A stretch of 47,895 nt of DNA, taken from positions 1-47,895 of the forward strand of contig CACHAK010000010.1 of the NCBI GenBank assembly GCA_902577765.1, given 5' to 3'. The notes beneath the pieces are model-generated. The model did no database searches and was not told the origin of the DNA. It saw nothing but the letters and a program-made list of their open reading frames with translations. The DNA is from an uncultured Pelagibacteraceae bacterium. GTDB lineage: Bacteria > Pseudomonadota > Alphaproteobacteria > Pelagibacterales > AG-422-B15. The position numbers and the translations under genes were made by a program. Below are positions 37,015-46,993 of the stretch, piece after piece. Numbering within the stretch: the stretch's first letter is position 1; every line of letters begins with the position of its first letter.

Positions 37015-38937
37015 ATGGCGCATAGTATAATTTTATTGCCCTTGATTGGGTTCTTGATTTCTTGTTCGTTATCATTTTTTAAGTCTAATAAATTTATTGA
37101 CCGAGCAGCGGAGATCATCACCTCATTATTTATTACTATTACAGCAATATTTTCGTTTTATATTTTTATTGATAATATTGGGGATCCATCGTTTGTATCA
37201 ATCAAACTATTTAACTGGATATCCTCTGGTTCATTCAACGCTGATTGGTCAATTTATCTAGATACAGCTACAAGAGTAATGCTTGTGGTAATTACAAGCG
37301 TATCAGCTTTAGTTCATATTTATTCAATTGGTTATATGTCTCATGATGATAGTAAGCCTCGTTTTATGGGTTACTTGTCATTATTCACATTTGCTATGTT
37401 GATGCTTGTTACTGCAGATAATTTTTTGCAACTTTTCTTTGGCTGGGAGGGTGTTGGACTTGCCTCTTATTTATTAATTGGGTTTTGGTATAAAAAACCA
37501 ACCGCAAATGCCGCTGCAATTAAAGCATTTATAGTAAATCGCATAGGTGATTTTGGATTAGCTTTAGGTATTTTTACAATATTTATTGTTTTTGGCAGCA
37601 TCGAATACCAGACAGTATTTAATAATGTCACATCTTTTAAAAACGTAAATTTCAATTTTTTAGGTATTGAACTACATGCACTGACTTTAATTTGTATTTT
37701 CTTATTTATTGGCGCTATGGGCAAGTCAGCTCAATTATTTCTTCATACATGGCTTCCAGATGCAATGGAAGGCCCTACACCAGTATCTGCATTAATACAT
37801 GCGGCAACAATAGTTACAGCCGGAGTATTTCTTGTAGTACGATGTTCACCTTTATTTGATTTGGCTCCTGTTGCTCTGGACTTTGTAGTTTTGATTGGTG
37901 CAAGTACTGCATTCTTTGCGGCTACCGTTGGACTGGTTCAAAATGATATCAAGCGTGTTATTGCATATTCAACTTGCAGTCAATTAGGCTACATGTTCGT
38001 TGCAGCTGGACTTGGAGCTTATGGTGCAGCAATGTTCCATTTATTTACACATGCATTTTTTAAAGCACTTCTATTTTTAGGAGCTGGATCAGTTATTCAT
38101 GCCGTTCATGAAGAACAGGATATGAGAAAAATGGGAGGTATAAGTAATTTTGTTCCAATAACTCAATTAATGATGATAATTGGAACAATTTCACTTATGG
38201 GTTTTCCATTCACCTCTGGCTATTACTCAAAAGATGCAATCATAGAAACAGCTTATTTATCTAATTCCAATTTCGCAGACTATGCATATATCTTACTTAC
38301 AGTCGGTGTTGTGATGACATCTTTCTATTCATGGAGGCTTATGTTTCTTGTTTTCAATGGAAAAACAAGAATGGCTGAAGAAGATCTTAGTAAAGTTCAT
38401 GAGTCTTCCTCAGTAATGTTAATTCCTCTAATAATTTTAGCAATTGGAGCTTTGTTTTTTGGATTTTTATTCAAAAGCTATTTTATCGGTTATTACAGCG
38501 ATGTATTTTGGAATGGCTCAATTGTTGTCCACCATGAAGATCACCATTCAATTCCTCTCTTAATATATTATTTGCCTGCAATTTTAGGCATAGTTGGATT
38601 TATTATCGCTTGGTTCATGTATATTCGAAAATCAGATATGGCTAAGAATATAGCCGAGTTAAATAAGCCGCTTTACAATTTTCTATTAAATAAATGGTAT
38701 TTCGACGAGTTGTATAATTCTATTTTTGTAAAACCAGCTATGGTAATTGGCCAGATTTTTTGGAAGTTTATTGATGGTTTAATTATTGATGGTTACGGAC
38801 CTAACGGAATAGCTGCTTTAGTGAGCAGAATATCAATAAAAGCAAAGCAAGTTCAATCTGGATTTATTTACCATTATGCTTTTGCCATTTTAATTGGTCT
38901 TTCAATCATTATTACTTTCATAATTTTTAGGTTTTAA
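37015..38937 (+). CDS. nuoL: NADH-quinone oxidoreductase subunit L
   Basis: Distal proton-pumping antiporter-like subunit with the long lateral helix at its C-terminus, 640 residues, 14 or more hydrophobic helices. Conserved parts are FFGWEGVGLASYLLIGFWY (pump Glu), MGKSAQLFLHTWLPDAMEGP with the key Lys, LIHAATIVTAGVFLVVR and QNDIKRVIAYSTCSQLGYM. The C-terminal part LNKWYFDELYNSIFVKP and the last helix are typical NuoL. Gap to nuoM is 3 bp. Confidence 0.97.
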   Translation: MAHSIILLPLIGFLISCSLSFFKSNKFIDRAAEIITSLFITITAIFSFYIFIDNIGDPSFVSIKLFNWISSGSFNADWSIYLDTATRVMLVVITSVSALVHIYSIGYMSHDDSKPRFMGYLSLFTFAMLMLVTADNFLQLFFGWEGVGLASYLLIGFWYKKPTANAAAIKAFIVNRIGDFGLALGIFTIFIVFGSIEYQTVFNNVTSFKNVNFNFLGIELHALTLICIFLFIGAMGKSAQLFLHTWLPDAMEGPTPVSALIHAATIVTAGVFLVVRCSPLFDLAPVALDFVVLIGASTAFFAATVGLVQNDIKRVIAYSTCSQLGYMFVAAGLGAYGAAMFHLFTHAFFKALLFLGAGSVIHAVHEEQDMRKMGGISNFVPITQLMMIIGTISLMGFPFTSGYYSKDAIIETAYLSNSNFADYAYILLTVGVVMTSFYSWRLMFLVFNGKTRMAEEDLSKVHESSSVMLIPLIILAIGALFFGFLFKSYFIGYYSDVFWNGSIVVHHEDHHSIPLLIYYLPAILGIVGFIIAWFMYIRKSDMAKNIAELNKPLYNFLLNKWYFDELYNSIFVKPAMVIGQIFWKFIDGLIIDGYGPNGIAALVSRISIKAKQVQSGFIYHYAFAILIGLSIIITFIIFRF

Positions 38938-38940
38938 AAA

Positions 38941-40422
38941 ATGAGTGAAATTCCAATCTTAAGTATTTTAATCTTTATACCGGTCGTGGGTATATTTTTT
39001 ATGTTATTGATAAGAAATAATGATGACCAAAGCTCGCAAAATTTAAAACACACCGCCTTATGGATCACTTTTTTAAATTTTATTATATCATTATCGTTAC
39101 TATTTTCATTTGACTTAAATAATCCAGATTTTCAATTTGTAGAAAAATACGCATGGATAGAAAGTGGTATCAGTTATCATTTAGGTATAGATGGAGTTTC
39201 AATTTTATTTGTAATACTGACAACAATGCTTGTACCTATATGCATACTTGCAAGCTATGAAAGTATTAAATTTTCTGTAAAAGAATATTTAATTTCATTT
39301 TTAGCTTTAGAAACATTTATGATTGGGGTTTTCTGCTCTCTTGATCTTGTCCTATTTTATCTTTTTTTTGAAGGAGGTTTAATTCCAATGTTCTTAATCA
39401 TTGGGATATGGGGTGGAGAAAGAAGGGTTTATTCAACTTTCAAATTTTTTCTTTATACACTTGCGGGTTCAGTATTTATGCTACTTGCAATAATTTATAT
39501 TTTCATTTCTACAGGCACAACTGATGTTGAAAAACTCTTGGTGTATAATTTTACTACAAACGAACAATTAATATTGTGGATCGCATTTTTTACTTCATTC
39601 ATGGTTAAGATACCTATGTGGCCTTTTCACACTTGGCTACCAGATGCCCACGTAGAAGCACCAACAGCTGGATCGGTTATACTTGCGGGTGTTCTGTTAA
39701 AAATGGCTGGGTATGGCTTTATAAGATTTTCTATTGGTTTTTTTCCGGATGCATCAGAATTTTTTGCGCCATTTATATTTTCTCTTAGTGTTATAGCAAT
39801 AATAGTGACTTCTCTAATCGCATTAGTGCAAGAAGATATGAAAAAACTAATTGCTTATTCATCAGTTGCTCATATGGGATTTGTAACATTAGGAATATTT
39901 ACATTTACTGTACAAGGAATAGAAGGTGGCATAATTCAAATGATAAGTCATGGCATTGTTTCTGCGGCATTATTTTTGTGTGTTGGCGTAGTATATGATC
40001 GCCTTCATACAAGAGAAATTGCAAGATATGGAGGCTTAGTTAGTAAAATGCCTTTTTATTCATTCTCATTTATGATTTTTATATTGGCCAGTCTTGGCTT
40101 GCCTGGAACAAGTGGCTTTGTTGGCGAGTTTTTAGTGCTCCTTTCTATATTTACGGTAAATACATATTTTGCGATATTTGCGACTACAGGTGTTGTATTG
40201 GCAGCCACATACTCATTATGGCTTTATAGAAGAATAATATTTGGTGCTTTAATTAAAGATGATCTATCTGAAATGTTTGATTTAACAAGAAGAGAGATAA
40301 TTATTTTTGTTCCCTTAATTATCCTAACAATATTCATTGGTTTATATCCGAAACCAATCATAAATATAATAGAACCTTCAACAGAAAAAATTGTAAATCA
40401 AATTAAAATGAAATTAGATTAA
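38941..40422 (+). CDS. nuoM: NADH-quinone oxidoreductase subunit M
   Basis: Middle antiporter-like proton pump, 493 residues. Seen are YHLGIDGVSILFVILTTMLV, FYLFFEGGLIPMFLIIGIWG (pump Glu), KIPMWPFHTWLPDAHVEAPT (pump Lys), SVILAGVLLKMAGYGFIRF and QEDMKKLIAYSSVAHMGFV. SHGIVSAALFLCVG is conserved. Gap of one base to nuoN and 3 bp from nuoL. Confidence 0.97.
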   Translation: MSEIPILSILIFIPVVGIFFMLLIRNNDDQSSQNLKHTALWITFLNFIISLSLLFSFDLNNPDFQFVEKYAWIESGISYHLGIDGVSILFVILTTMLVPICILASYESIKFSVKEYLISFLALETFMIGVFCSLDLVLFYLFFEGGLIPMFLIIGIWGGERRVYSTFKFFLYTLAGSVFMLLAIIYIFISTGTTDVEKLLVYNFTTNEQLILWIAFFTSFMVKIPMWPFHTWLPDAHVEAPTAGSVILAGVLLKMAGYGFIRFSIGFFPDASEFFAPFIFSLSVIAIIVTSLIALVQEDMKKLIAYSSVAHMGFVTLGIFTFTVQGIEGGIIQMISHGIVSAALFLCVGVVYDRLHTREIARYGGLVSKMPFYSFSFMIFILASLGLPGTSGFVGEFLVLLSIFTVNTYFAIFATTGVVLAATYSLWLYRRIIFGALIKDDLSEMFDLTRREIIIFVPLIILTIFIGLYPKPIINIIEPSTEKIVNQIKMKLD

Positions 40423-40423
40423 A

Positions 40424-41833
40424 ATGCAAAGTTTAGTATACATATTACCTGAAATATTTTTATTTATAGTTGCAACAGTTTTGTTGGTGACTGGCTTGTT
40501 TTTGAAAAATATAAAGTTTATTAACTTGCTTGCTATTTTTTCACTTTTAGTCACAGTTATCTTAATTTTAAATCAGCCCTTTCAATCAGCCTTTCTAAAT
40601 AGTTTTGTCGTGGATGAATTTTCCCTAGTACTAAAAGTAATGATACTAATCGGCTCTATCGCTTCATTGATTATGTTTGTATCAAGTAAAGATGACCTAA
40701 ATATAAATATTTATGAATTTCCAATTTTAATAATTTTCTCAACTATAGGTATGATGGTGATGGTTTCAGCAAATGATTTGCTTGCAATGTTTATAGGATT
40801 AGAGCTTCAATCATTAAGCCTTTATGTTCTTGCGGCTTTGAACAGAAACAGCTTACTGTCATCAGAAGCAGGAATTAAATATTTTATCCTTGGAGCTCTA
40901 TCTTCAGGCTTATTACTCTTTGGAATTTCATATATTTATGGATTTTCAGGAAATACAAACTTTAATCTAATCGCCGTAAATATTAACCCCGAAAGTTTGG
41001 GTTTAATTATTGGTATAGTTTTTGTATTGGCAGGACTAGCTTTTAAAGTGTCAGCAGTTCCTTTCCATATGTGGACGCCCGACGTTTATCAAGGAGCACC
41101 AACTCCGATTACAGGATTCTTCGCCCTTGCTCCAAAAATTGCTGCAATGGGTTTACTTGTTAGATTCTTATTCAATTCATTTGGTGAGATTTATATTGAC
41201 TGGCAACAAATTATTTTTTTCATATCAATCGCATCGATGATGCTCGCTGCCTTTGCTGCCATTGCTCAAACTAATTTAAAGAGACTAATGGCATATAGCT
41301 CAATAGGTCATATTGGATATGCTTTAATAGGTGTGGCCTGTTTTACCGATGAGGGGTTAAGGTCATTATTAATATATTTAATGATTTATTTAATTATGAA
41401 TATTGCTGTTTTTGCTTTTTTACTGTCCTTAAAAAGAAACGATGGATATTTTGAAAGTATTTCAGATTTATCTGGAATGCATAAAAATCATCCTTTAAGG
41501 ACCATGCTAATTGCCTTGATTATGTTTTCTTTAGCTGGCATCCCTCCTTTAGCTGGCTTTTTTGGTAAATTTTATATTTTCATTGCAGCTATTGAATCTG
41601 AAATGTTGTTTCTCGCAATCATTGGCGTCATAGCAAGTGTTATCAGTGCATTTTATTATTTAAGGATTGTTAAGATAATGTATTTTGATGAGCCTAAAGA
41701 AGAATTTGATGGATCAAGTATCAAATCACTTAATCTGCTTTATTATCCTTCATCAATACTAATTATTATTTTCTTTATTTATCCATCGCCTGTAATAAAT
41801 ATTTCTGAATATGCTATTCAATCAATTATTTAA
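40424..41833 (+). CDS. nuoN: NADH-quinone oxidoreductase subunit N
   Basis: Antiporter-like proton pump next to NuoK, 469 residues. MFIGLELQSLSLYVLAALNR holds the pump Glu, GLAFKVSAVPFHMWTPDVYQ the pump Lys, then GAPTPITGFFALAPK and QTNLKRLMAYSSIGHIGYAL. SLAGIPPLAGFFGKFYIF is typical of NuoN. Last nuo gene; its stop shares a base with the birA start (TAATG), so the operon continues. Confidence 0.97.
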   Translation: MQSLVYILPEIFLFIVATVLLVTGLFLKNIKFINLLAIFSLLVTVILILNQPFQSAFLNSFVVDEFSLVLKVMILIGSIASLIMFVSSKDDLNINIYEFPILIIFSTIGMMVMVSANDLLAMFIGLELQSLSLYVLAALNRNSLLSSEAGIKYFILGALSSGLLLFGISYIYGFSGNTNFNLIAVNINPESLGLIIGIVFVLAGLAFKVSAVPFHMWTPDVYQGAPTPITGFFALAPKIAAMGLLVRFLFNSFGEIYIDWQQIIFFISIASMMLAAFAAIAQTNLKRLMAYSSIGHIGYALIGVACFTDEGLRSLLIYLMIYLIMNIAVFAFLLSLKRNDGYFESISDLSGMHKNHPLRTMLIALIMFSLAGIPPLAGFFGKFYIFIAAIESEMLFLAIIGVIASVISAFYYLRIVKIMYFDEPKEEFDGSSIKSLNLLYYPSSILIIIFFIYPSPVINISEYAIQSII

Positions 41834-42573
41834 TGTTCAATCAAATTCAATCAGAAGTTATTTTTCATGAAGTTATCGATAGCACGAATTTAGAGGCTAA
41901 AAGATTAATTGAAAATGACAAAATAAATAAAGCAACTTGGATTATAGCTAATAGACAAACTTCAGGTAAAGGCAGAAATAATAATAAATGGGTTTCAGAG
42001 GTAGGTAATTTTTACGGCTCATATGTCTTGCCGATTAATTTGGATCATAGAAAGATGCCATTTATCTCATGTATAACTTCTTTGTCGGTAAATGATGCAA
42101 TTAAAAATCTTTTACCAAATAATGCCCTCTTAAAAATTAAATGGCCAAACGACATACTATATAATGATGCAAAATTAGCTGGAATATTAATAGAAAATTT
42201 ACTTAGTGAAAGTAAGAGTTTTTCAATAATTGGAATTGGTATTAATTTAAAAAATTCACCAAATATTAATAATCATAAAACTATCTCTATAAAATCTATA
42301 AGCGAAAATGATATTATGCCAAAAGATATACTTGTAACGTTAGACTCCAATATCAATAATTACTTAAATATTTTTAATAGTGGTGATTTTTCAAAATTAA
42401 TTGAGTTATATAAAAATAATTGTTGGAAAATGCGAGACCGGGTTCGTTTTTTACAAAATAATATTGAATTTGAAGGTATATTAGATGATATAACGGATAC
42501 ATTTGAGATTTTAATTAAAGTGAATGGAGAGCTTAAGAAATTCAATTCAGGAGAACTGTCATTTAGTTATTAA
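41833..42573 (+). CDS. birA: biotin--[acetyl-CoA-carboxylase] ligase (monofunctional)
   Basis: Attaches biotin to the carrier domains of carboxylases through biotinyl-AMP. 246 residues, without the N-terminal HTH of E. coli BirA, so it should be an enzyme only and not a repressor. EVIDSTNLEAKRL at the start, QTSGKGRNNNKWVSE (the GRGRxGRxW-type loop, here partly changed to GKGRNNNKW) and IKWPNDILYNDAKLAGILIE are visible, then a short C-terminal SH3-like domain. It lies between nuoN and coaX, the usual alphaproteobacterial place, and could serve the carboxylase whose beta chain is at 5250-6887. Confidence 0.94.
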   Translation: MFNQIQSEVIFHEVIDSTNLEAKRLIENDKINKATWIIANRQTSGKGRNNNKWVSEVGNFYGSYVLPINLDHRKMPFISCITSLSVNDAIKNLLPNNALLKIKWPNDILYNDAKLAGILIENLLSESKSFSIIGIGINLKNSPNINNHKTISIKSISENDIMPKDILVTLDSNINNYLNIFNSGDFSKLIELYKNNCWKMRDRVRFLQNNIEFEGILDDITDTFEILIKVNGELKKFNSGELSFSY

Positions 42574-42575
42574 TC

Positions 42576-43331
42576 ATGAAGGTTTTAGTTGATATAGGAA
42601 ATACAAATGTATTAATGGGGAAATATGACAATTCGAAATTAATTGATCAAGTACGATTTGAAACTAACACAGTTATAAGTTCACCAGATGATATATTGAA
42701 ATCGCTAAGCATTTTTTTAGCTAATGTAGAATATATTTTAATTTCAGGTGTCGTACCACAAGCGCAAAAAAATTTACGAATTTTGATCTCAAAAAATTTT
42801 GAAAATCTATCAATTAGAGAATTAAATACTTCTGACTTAGAGGCATTTATAAAATTCAATGTTATCAACCCAGCTGAAGTTGGAGATGACAGGATCATTA
42901 ACTCAATAGCGGCTATAGATAAGTATGAACCTCCTTTCATAATTGTAGATTTTGGGACGGCCACCACTTTAGATGTTGTTGATAAGAGCGGTGCATATTC
43001 TGGAGGGTTAATTTGTCCCGGTGTCAACTTGTCAATAAAGTCACTGTCAGATGGTGCAGCGTTATTGCCACTTATAACTTTTAAAAAGCCTGAAACATTA
43101 ATTGGTAAACATACAATTACCGCAATGGAATCTGGTATTTATTGGGGGTATATTAGTCTAATCGAGGGCTTGATTGAGCGATTGAAAAATTCTCACGAGT
43201 GCTTTAATGCTAAAGCTATAGCAACTGGAGGTTTGTCAAAACTATTTGAAAATGACCTTAAATGCATTAACTATTTTGAGAGAGATCTTACTCTTGAAGG
43301 TCTTTTAATCGTGAGCAATAAATTACAATGA
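42576..43331 (+). CDS. coaX: type III pantothenate kinase
   Basis: First step of coenzyme A synthesis (pantothenate to 4-phosphopantothenate). 251 residues with ASKHA-type phosphate motifs: VDIGNTNVLMGKYD at the N-terminus, NPAEVGDDRIINSIAA, IVDFGTATTLDVVDKSGAYSG and GGLICPGVNLSIKSL, then AIATGGLSKLF. It starts 2 bp after birA and overlaps rnj by 4 bp (ATGA). The type III enzyme is not feedback-inhibited by CoA in characterised members. Confidence 0.95.
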   Translation: MKVLVDIGNTNVLMGKYDNSKLIDQVRFETNTVISSPDDILKSLSIFLANVEYILISGVVPQAQKNLRILISKNFENLSIRELNTSDLEAFIKFNVINPAEVGDDRIINSIAAIDKYEPPFIIVDFGTATTLDVVDKSGAYSGGLICPGVNLSIKSLSDGAALLPLITFKKPETLIGKHTITAMESGIYWGYISLIEGLIERLKNSHECFNAKAIATGGLSKLFENDLKCINYFERDLTLEGLLIVSNKLQ

Positions 43332-44995
43332 GCAAAGGTGATAGATTAGTATTTCTGCCTTTAGGAGGCACTGGTGAAATAGGGATGAACATGAATCTCT
43401 ATGGATACGGTAAAGAGATTGATGACATGAAATGGCTAATTATTGATGTTGGTATCACATTTGGCGATGAGACCACACCAGGTGTAGACATCATTTTACC
43501 TGATCACGATTTTATAAAGGAAAGAAAAGATAATTTATCTGGAATTATAATAACTCATGCTCATGAAGATCATGTTGGGGGTCTTGCATATCTATGGCCA
43601 GATTTAAAATGTCCTATTTACGCTACTCCATTTACAGCTTCAATAATAAGACTAAAATTTGAAGAAAGAGGATTAGATTATGAAGGTTATTTGAATGTAA
43701 TAGATCTGTCTTCTGAAATACAAATAAAACCCTTTGATATAAAGTTTCAAACTCTGACGCACTCAATACCAGAGCCAAATTCACTTATCATAAAAACAAA
43801 GCTAGGGAATATATATCATACTGGTGACTGGAAAATTGATGATGATCCAGTTGTAGGAAAAGCTATTGACTTTAACGAACTCAAATCAAACACTAAAGAT
43901 ATTCTTGCAATGGTTTGCGACTCAACAAACGTCTTAACAAAAGGAAGATCTGGATCAGAGTCAGAAGTTAAAAATAATTTAACTGAAGTTATAAAAGGGG
44001 TAAAGAATAGAGTTTTTGTAACATCTTTTGCTTCAAATGTAGCAAGACTTGAAACAATTGCCCATGCTGCAAAAGAAACAAATAGATCGTTAGTCGTCTT
44101 AGGCAGATCTATGCATCGCATGATAAGTGTCGCAAGGCAAAATGGTATTCTTAATGATATAGACGTTATTTTATCTGAAAAGGAAGCAGTTAAAAAAAAG
44201 AGGGAAGAAGTTTTGTACCTTTGTACAGGCAGTCAAGGTGAACCAAGGGGCGCAATGATGCGAATTGCAAATCAAGATTTCCCTCATGTTGATATTGATT
44301 TAGATGATACTATTATTTTTTCATCAAAGATTATCCCTGGCAATGAGAAGAAAATTTTCCAATTGTTTAATCGACTCTCAGAGTTAGGTGCAAATGTTAT
44401 AACTGAGTATGATGAAAATATTCATGTCTCGGGTCATCCATGCTTAGATGAAATGGTTGATATGTATGACAATATTAAACCCGCAATTTCAGTTCCAGTT
44501 CACGGTGAACACAGACACTTAAAAAGACATTCAAATCTTGCCAAGGAAATGGGTGTAAAGTTCCCAATGCTAATTTCTAATGGAGATATATTGCAAATTG
44601 CCCCTGGATCGCCATACGTAGTTGATCAGTGTGACTCTGGCAGACAGTACTTTGATGGAAATAGATTAGTAAAAAGTGAAAGCAGTCATATTAAAGATAG
44701 AAAAAGAATGGCTTACAATGGCGTATTGAATGTTACATGTATAATTGATCAAAAAATGAATTTAAAAGAAAACCCATTGATTATTAGCAGTGGCATAGTA
44801 AGCGATCAAGAATATGAAAATGATGAGATGGTATATTTATTAGAAGAGGAAATTTATAAATTTTTTGAGGATAAGACAAATTTATCAAAAAAAGAAAAAA
44901 AGCTATATCAAAAGCTCGAGACATTATCGCGAAATTTTGTTTTCAAGCATACTCGTAAAAAACCTTTGACAAACATAAGTATTGTTCATATTTAA
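43328..44995 (+). CDS. rnj: ribonuclease J
   Basis: Metallo-beta-lactamase/beta-CASP ribonuclease with 5'-3' exo and endo activity in rRNA and mRNA maturation. 555 residues. The metal motif THAHEDHVGG gives His77, His79, Asp81 and His82; TLTHSIPEPNSL and YHTGDWKIDDDP supply further ligands. The beta-CASP part has VFVTSFASNVARL and CTGSQGEPRGAMMRI, then SGHPCLDEM and VPVHGEHRHLKRH. The start overlaps coaX by 4 bp. Presence right after coaX is typical for alphaproteobacteria. Confidence 0.95.
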   Translation: MSKGDRLVFLPLGGTGEIGMNMNLYGYGKEIDDMKWLIIDVGITFGDETTPGVDIILPDHDFIKERKDNLSGIIITHAHEDHVGGLAYLWPDLKCPIYATPFTASIIRLKFEERGLDYEGYLNVIDLSSEIQIKPFDIKFQTLTHSIPEPNSLIIKTKLGNIYHTGDWKIDDDPVVGKAIDFNELKSNTKDILAMVCDSTNVLTKGRSGSESEVKNNLTEVIKGVKNRVFVTSFASNVARLETIAHAAKETNRSLVVLGRSMHRMISVARQNGILNDIDVILSEKEAVKKKREEVLYLCTGSQGEPRGAMMRIANQDFPHVDIDLDDTIIFSSKIIPGNEKKIFQLFNRLSELGANVITEYDENIHVSGHPCLDEMVDMYDNIKPAISVPVHGEHRHLKRHSNLAKEMGVKFPMLISNGDILQIAPGSPYVVDQCDSGRQYFDGNRLVKSESSHIKDRKRMAYNGVLNVTCIIDQKMNLKENPLIISSGIVSDQEYENDEMVYLLEEEIYKFFEDKTNLSKKEKKLYQKLETLSRNFVFKHTRKKPLTNISIVHI

Positions 44996-45000
44996 TAAGC

Positions 45001-45405
45001 ATGATTGGAAAATTAAATCATATTGCTATTGCGGTACCAAATATAAAAGAAGCCGCTGAACAATATAAAAACATTTTTGGTGCAAAGGTTTCTGATCCTG
45101 TTGAACAACCCGATCATGGCGTAACAACAGTATTTATAGATTTAGGTAATACAAAAATAGAATTGCTAGAGGTTCTAGGTGAGGGGTCTCCAATTCAAAA
45201 ATTTATTGATAAAAATCCAAAAGGTGGAATGCATCATATTTGCCTGGAAGTTAATGACATTACTACTGCTATAGATAAATTGAACACTCATGAAGTATCA
45301 ATAACTGGAACTGGCAAACCAAAAATTGGTGCTCACGGTAAACCAGTAGTTTTTCTTCATCCAAAAAGTTGTAACGGAACACTCATAGAATTAGAAGAAG
45401 TATAG
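45001..45405 (+). CDS. mce: methylmalonyl-CoA epimerase
   Basis: Interconverts S- and R-methylmalonyl-CoA between propionyl-CoA carboxylase and the B12-dependent mutase. 134 residues, vicinal-oxygen-chelate fold with two repeats: LNHIAIAVPNIKEAAEQYKN and MHHICLEVNDITTAIDKL. Metal ligands are His of NHIAIA, His of HHICLEV and the Glu of LIELEEV. KPKIGAHGKPVVFLHPK is a family signature. It is 5 bp after rnj. A propionate route needing cobalamin fits the presence of a BtuF-like gene elsewhere in the window, but loosely. Confidence 0.94.
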   Translation: MIGKLNHIAIAVPNIKEAAEQYKNIFGAKVSDPVEQPDHGVTTVFIDLGNTKIELLEVLGEGSPIQKFIDKNPKGGMHHICLEVNDITTAIDKLNTHEVSITGTGKPKIGAHGKPVVFLHPKSCNGTLIELEEV

Positions 45406-45406
45406 T

Positions 45407-45676
45407 TTGGGTATAACTGGCTCAATTATCATTTTTTTATTAATTTGGTGGTTAATTTTTTTTATATCACTCCCAATTAATATAAAAAAGAGCAGGTCAG
45501 GAAACTATATAGAAGGGGAAGATCCTGGAGCGCCTAATAATCCACAATTATTTAGAAAATTCTTAATTACAACAGTTGTTTCAATAGTCATCTGGTTTAT
45601 CATATATAGTTTTCTAAATAATGAAGGCTTTCTGATGTATATCTTAAAGCTTTTTTACATAAATGAAGTTATCTAA
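45407..45676 (+). CDS. DUF1467 family small membrane protein
   Basis: An 89-residue inner-membrane protein of unknown function, conserved in alphaproteobacteria. Hydrophobic segments at about residues 4-22 and 50-68 flank the family signature [35 protein letters not shown] precedes it. The only suitable start is TTG at 45407, one base after the mce stop. Its last 14 bases overlap the proS start, so the two are translationally linked. The same order mce, DUF1467, proS is common in the class. Confidence 0.88.
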   Translation: MGITGSIIIFLLIWWLIFFISLPINIKKSRSGNYIEGEDPGAPNNPQLFRKFLITTVVSIVIWFIIYSFLNNEGFLMYILKLFYINEVI

Positions 45677-46988
45677 TTATTTTCTACCTGTATTAAAAGA
45701 GTCTCCAAGTGAAGCAGAAATTGTTTCTCATAAACTTATGTTGCGCTCTGGTATGATCAATCAGTCAAGTTCTGGGATTTACTCCTGGCTGCCTCTCGGG
45801 TTAAAAGTTTTAAAAAAAATCGAAAATATTGTCAGAGATGAACAGAATAAGGCTGGGGTTAATGAAATACTAATGCCAACTATTCAACCCGCAGATTTAT
45901 GGAAAGAAAGTGGACGATATGAAGATTATGGAAAAGAAATGTTAAGAATTAATGATCGTCAAGAAAGAGAAATGCTTTATGGCCCGACAAACGAAGAGCA
46001 AATAACAGATATATTTAGAAGAAATGTTAAATCCTATAAAGAGCTTCCAATGATGCTCTACCATATACAGTGGAAATTTAGAGATGAATTAAGGCCAAGA
46101 TTTGGAGTAATGAGAGGTAGGGAATTTTTAATGAAAGATGCTTACTCTTTCGATATTGATTCAGCGTCATCAGAAGATACTTATAACCGTTTTTTTATTT
46201 GTTATTTAAAAACATTTGCAAGATTAGGCCTTAAAGCAATACCTATGGCTGCTGATACAGGGCCCATTGGAGGAGATCTCTCGCATGAATTCATAATTAT
46301 TTCTAATACTGGGGAAAGTGATATTTATTTTGATAATAATATACTGAATGAAGGAAATAAGATTTCTGACATTAGCTATGACGACGACCTAAATTCAATT
46401 GTTGAAAAATTTAAAAGTTATTATTCTGCTTCAGATGAGAAACATGACAAGGCTAAATTTGATGAAATAGTTCAAAAAGAAAAACAAATGAATTCAAAAG
46501 GAATTGAAGTGGGTCACATATTCCATTTTGGAACAAAATATTCAAATTCAATGAAGGCAAATGTCTTAGATTCTGATGGAAAAGAAAAAACAGTACACAT
46601 GGGATCGTATGGAATAGGAATTTCACGTCTTGTGGGCGCCATAATAGAGTCCTCTCATGACGAAAGTGGAATAATATGGCCTGATGCAGTGTCACCATTT
46701 ACGCTTGGTGTTATTAACTTGAAACCAAAAGATGATGACGCTTCCTCAATTGCAAATAAAGTTTATAATCAAATCAATGACAAATCCGAAGTTTTATTTG
46801 ACGATAAAAATGATAATGCAGGAGTTAAGTTTTCTAGAATGGATTTAATAGGTCTACCGCATCAAATTATAATAGGAAGCAAAGCTGTGTCTGACGGACT
46901 AGTTGAGTATAAAAATAGAAAAAGTGGAGAAACACAATTCATTAACCTAGACAAATTAGGTAAGTTTCTTAAAGAAATGAACATTTAA
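45663..46988 (+). CDS. proS: prolyl-tRNA synthetase, short alphaproteobacterial form
   Basis: Charges tRNA-Pro with proline. 441 residues, against about 570 in E. coli, because the editing insertion domain is missing: motif 2 runs on to the C-terminal catalytic part without it. Class II motifs seen are [48 protein letters not shown] (motif 2) and [16 protein letters not shown] (motif 3). The anticodon-binding domain ends the protein. Mischarged Ala-tRNA-Pro may need a separate trans-editing protein, not found here. Start overlaps the DUF1467 gene by 14 bp. Confidence 0.96.
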   Translation: MKLSNYFLPVLKESPSEAEIVSHKLMLRSGMINQSSSGIYSWLPLGLKVLKKIENIVRDEQNKAGVNEILMPTIQPADLWKESGRYEDYGKEMLRINDRQEREMLYGPTNEEQITDIFRRNVKSYKELPMMLYHIQWKFRDELRPRFGVMRGREFLMKDAYSFDIDSASSEDTYNRFFICYLKTFARLGLKAIPMAADTGPIGGDLSHEFIIISNTGESDIYFDNNILNEGNKISDISYDDDLNSIVEKFKSYYSASDEKHDKAKFDEIVQKEKQMNSKGIEVGHIFHFGTKYSNSMKANVLDSDGKEKTVHMGSYGIGISRLVGAIIESSHDESGIIWPDAVSPFTLGVINLKPKDDDASSIANKVYNQINDKSEVLFDDKNDNAGVKFSRMDLIGLPHQIIIGSKAVSDGLVEYKNRKSGETQFINLDKLGKFLKEMNI

Positions 46989-46993
46989 ACAAA

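Noticed and set aside
37008..37025. nuoL start at the ATG overlapping the nuoK stop
   Set aside because: That frame closes after five codons; the ATG at 37015 opens the full NuoL.
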